DNA of 35,315 nucleotides from Candidatus Gemmiger faecigallinarum. Lineage in GTDB: Bacteria > Bacillota > Clostridia > Oscillospirales > Ruminococcaceae. Made by a program: the position numbers and the translations under genes. The stretch spans positions 1-35,315 of the forward strand of contig DWVD01000071.1 in assembly GCA_019120395.1 (NCBI GenBank), read 5' to 3'. The notes below the pieces were generated by a model that saw only the letters and a program-made list of their open reading frames with translations, was not told the DNA's origin and did no database searches. Below are positions 33,942-35,315 of the stretch, piece after piece (position 1 is the stretch's first letter; every line of letters starts with the position of its first letter).

Positions 33942-34715
33942 ATGGACCTGGCCGCACAGTTTGAGGCGTTGTCCGAACTGGCCCGCAGCGGCGGCGAGCT
34001 GACCTTCTGGCAGGATTTCTTCGTCAAATTCTACCAGGCATTCATCGAATCCGACCGCTGGCTGCAATACCTGGAAGGCGTGGGCACCACGCTGGTGGTC
34101 ACGGCGGCGGCGCTGGCCCTGGGCGTTATCCTGGGCAGCGTGGTGGCGCTGGTGCGCGTCACCCACGACCAGCAGCGCGCCGGGCACAAAAACCCGGTGC
34201 TGGGCTTTTTCAACCTGATCTGCAAGGTCTACTCCACCGTCATCCGCGGCACCCCCATGATGGTGCAGCTGCTGATCATGAGCATGGTGGTGTTTGCCTC
34301 CAGCCGTGACTTCACGCTGATCGGCGCGCTCAGCCTGGGCATCAACTCCGGCGCTTATGTGTCCGAGATCATCCGCGGCGGCCTGATGGCGGTGGATCCC
34401 GGCCAGATGGAGGCCGGCCGCAGCCTGGGCCTGAACTACACCACCACGATGTTTTTGGTGGTGGTGCCCCAGGCCATCAAGTCGGTGCTACCGTCGCTGG
34501 GCAACGAGTTCATCATCCTGCTTAAAGATACCTCGCTGATCACCGTCATCGGCGGCAAGGAACTGCTGTACGCGGCCCAGGGCGTTATGAACCGCACCTA
34601 CGAGGCCATGTTCCCGCTGTTGGGCACCGCGGCCATCTATCTGGTGCTGGTCATGATCTTTACCTGGCTGCTGGGCAAACTGGAAAGGAGGCTGGCGCAG
34701 AGTGATCGACGTTAA
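33942..34715 (+). CDS. Polar amino-acid ABC transporter permease
   Basis: 257 residues, AAAGGTGGAGG upstream of ATG 33942. HisM/GlnP-type permease with about five helices. [28 protein letters not shown] opens the conserved transmembrane region, [12 protein letters not shown] follows, and the cytoplasmic EAA loop is [16 protein letters not shown] with [20 protein letters not shown]. An N-terminal extension of about 45 residues is amphipathic. It pairs with the ATPase whose start overlaps its end by 14 bases, so coupled translation is expected. Confidence 0.93.
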   Translation: MDLAAQFEALSELARSGGELTFWQDFFVKFYQAFIESDRWLQYLEGVGTTLVVTAAALALGVILGSVVALVRVTHDQQRAGHKNPVLGFFNLICKVYSTVIRGTPMMVQLLIMSMVVFASSRDFTLIGALSLGINSGAYVSEIIRGGLMAVDPGQMEAGRSLGLNYTTTMFLVVVPQAIKSVLPSLGNEFIILLKDTSLITVIGGKELLYAAQGVMNRTYEAMFPLLGTAAIYLVLVMIFTWLLGKLERRLAQSDRR

Positions 34716-35315
34716 GGGACTGCGTAAAAGCTACGACGGCGTGGAGGTGCTCAAGGGCGTGGACCTGACCATCCACAAGGGGGATGTGGTCTGCCTGGTA
34801 GGGCCTTCCGGCTGCGGCAAATCCACCTTCCTGCGCTGCCTGAACCGGCTGGAGGAGCCGGACGCCGGCACCGTCACCCTGGAAGGGCAGGAGATCACCG
34901 ACCGGGACATCGACGCCATGCGCGCCAGGATGGGGATGGTGTTCCAGCACTTCAACCTGTTCCCCAACCTGACGGTGCGGCGCAACATCACCCTGGCCCC
35001 GGTCCATCTCAAGCGGATGACCCAGGCCGAAGCCGACGCCAAGGCCATGGAACTGCTGGAGCGCATCGGCCTGGCCGACAAGGCCGACGCCTACCCGAAC
35101 ATGCTGTCCGGCGGGCAGAAGCAGCGCATCGCCATTGTGCGGGCGCTGGCCATGAACCCCGAGGTGCTGCTGTTTGACGAGCCCACCTCCGCCCTGGACC
35201 CCGAGATGGTGGGCGAGGTGCTGGAACTGATGAAGGAACTGGCCCACGGCGGCATGACGATTGTGGTGGTCACCCACGAGATGGGCTTTGCCCGGGAGGT
35301 GGCCAACCGGGTCAT
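34702..35315 (+). CDS. Polar amino-acid ABC transporter ATPase (3' end outside window)
   Basis: 204 residues visible, truncated by the window. The start is GTG 34702 with AAAGGAGG 10 bases upstream, inside the permease gene. Walker [12 protein letters not shown]-loop [14 protein letters not shown], signature [15 protein letters not shown], Walker [15 protein letters not shown] and the switch [16 protein letters not shown] are all intact. This is the GlnQ/HisP-type ATPase that drives the importer. Roughly 40 residues are missing. Confidence 0.95.
   Translation, partial: MIDVKGLRKSYDGVEVLKGVDLTIHKGDVVCLVGPSGCGKSTFLRCLNRLEEPDAGTVTLEGQEITDRDIDAMRARMGMVFQHFNLFPNLTVRRNITLAPVHLKRMTQAEADAKAMELLERIGLADKADAYPNMLSGGQKQRIAIVRALAMNPEVLLFDEPTSALDPEMVGEVLELMKELAHGGMTIVVVTHEMGFAREVANRV

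Overview
The window looks like chromosomal DNA of a high-GC, Gram-positive gut Clostridium-class bacterium, most likely Oscillospiraceae/Ruminococcaceae near Faecalibacterium, Gemmiger or Subdoligranulum. This is inferred from strong AAGGAGG-type ribosome sites, a CD1247-type zinc-ribbon protein beside efp, a FeoB-associated Cys-rich peptide, a lipobox amino-acid binding protein, DUF5662, and the absence of any lipid A gene. No tRNA, rRNA, CRISPR array, transposase or phage gene was seen. All positions were read by eye; family names rest on recognised motifs, not on searches.

Layout. 1-2156 (+): the end of elongation factor P, a zinc-ribbon protein, a terminator and a PIG-V-like membrane mannosyltransferase. 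2234-15234 (-): a long same-strand surface-glycan locus. In transcription order it holds an ABC glycan exporter (Wzm, then Wzt with a carbohydrate-binding C-domain), a GT52/polysialyltransferase-like glycosyltransferase, a 750-base repeat mosaic, a divergent KdsB-type CMP-sugar synthetase, a VanZ-like protein, an HMGL-type aldolase fused to an MptE/GT42-like domain, a KdsC-type phosphatase, a DUF2142 membrane protein carrying an inserted DUF4214 pair, a GT4, a dolichol-phosphate-mannose-synthase-like GT2, DUF2304 and a small unknown. 15523-16818 (+): enolase with its own promoter and terminator. 16914-19578 (-): iron uptake (fused FeoA-FeoB plus the Cys-rich peptide) behind a promoter overlapped by a palindrome. 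19887-22572: divergent aldose-1-epimerase-like protein (-) and uronate isomerase (+). 22763-31604 (-): YbaK deacylase, two GT-C-like membrane proteins (one visibly lower in GC), DUF5662, a beta-CASP ribonuclease and a wall-facing GH25 lysozyme fused to a degenerate 5'-nucleotidase. 31948-35315 (+): a flavodoxin-fold reductase and a polar amino-acid ABC importer (binding protein, permease, truncated ATPase).

The most interesting unit is the cassette at about 7.8-15.2 kb. A pyruvate-type aldolase, a KdsC-like phosphatase, a KdsB-like cytidylyltransferase and a sialyltransferase-like enzyme together form a complete logical route to a CMP-activated 2-keto-3-deoxy sugar and its transfer to a glycan, next to an ABC exporter with a cargo-recognition domain. 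There is no KdsA or NeuB synthase in the window; the aldolase fusion sits where one would be expected. This may be a Gram-positive route to a Kdo-like or other ulosonic acid, possibly used as the cap on an ABC-exported polymer. The second notable item is the GH25 protein, whose C-terminal half resembles UshA-type 5'-nucleotidases but has lost its metal ligands.
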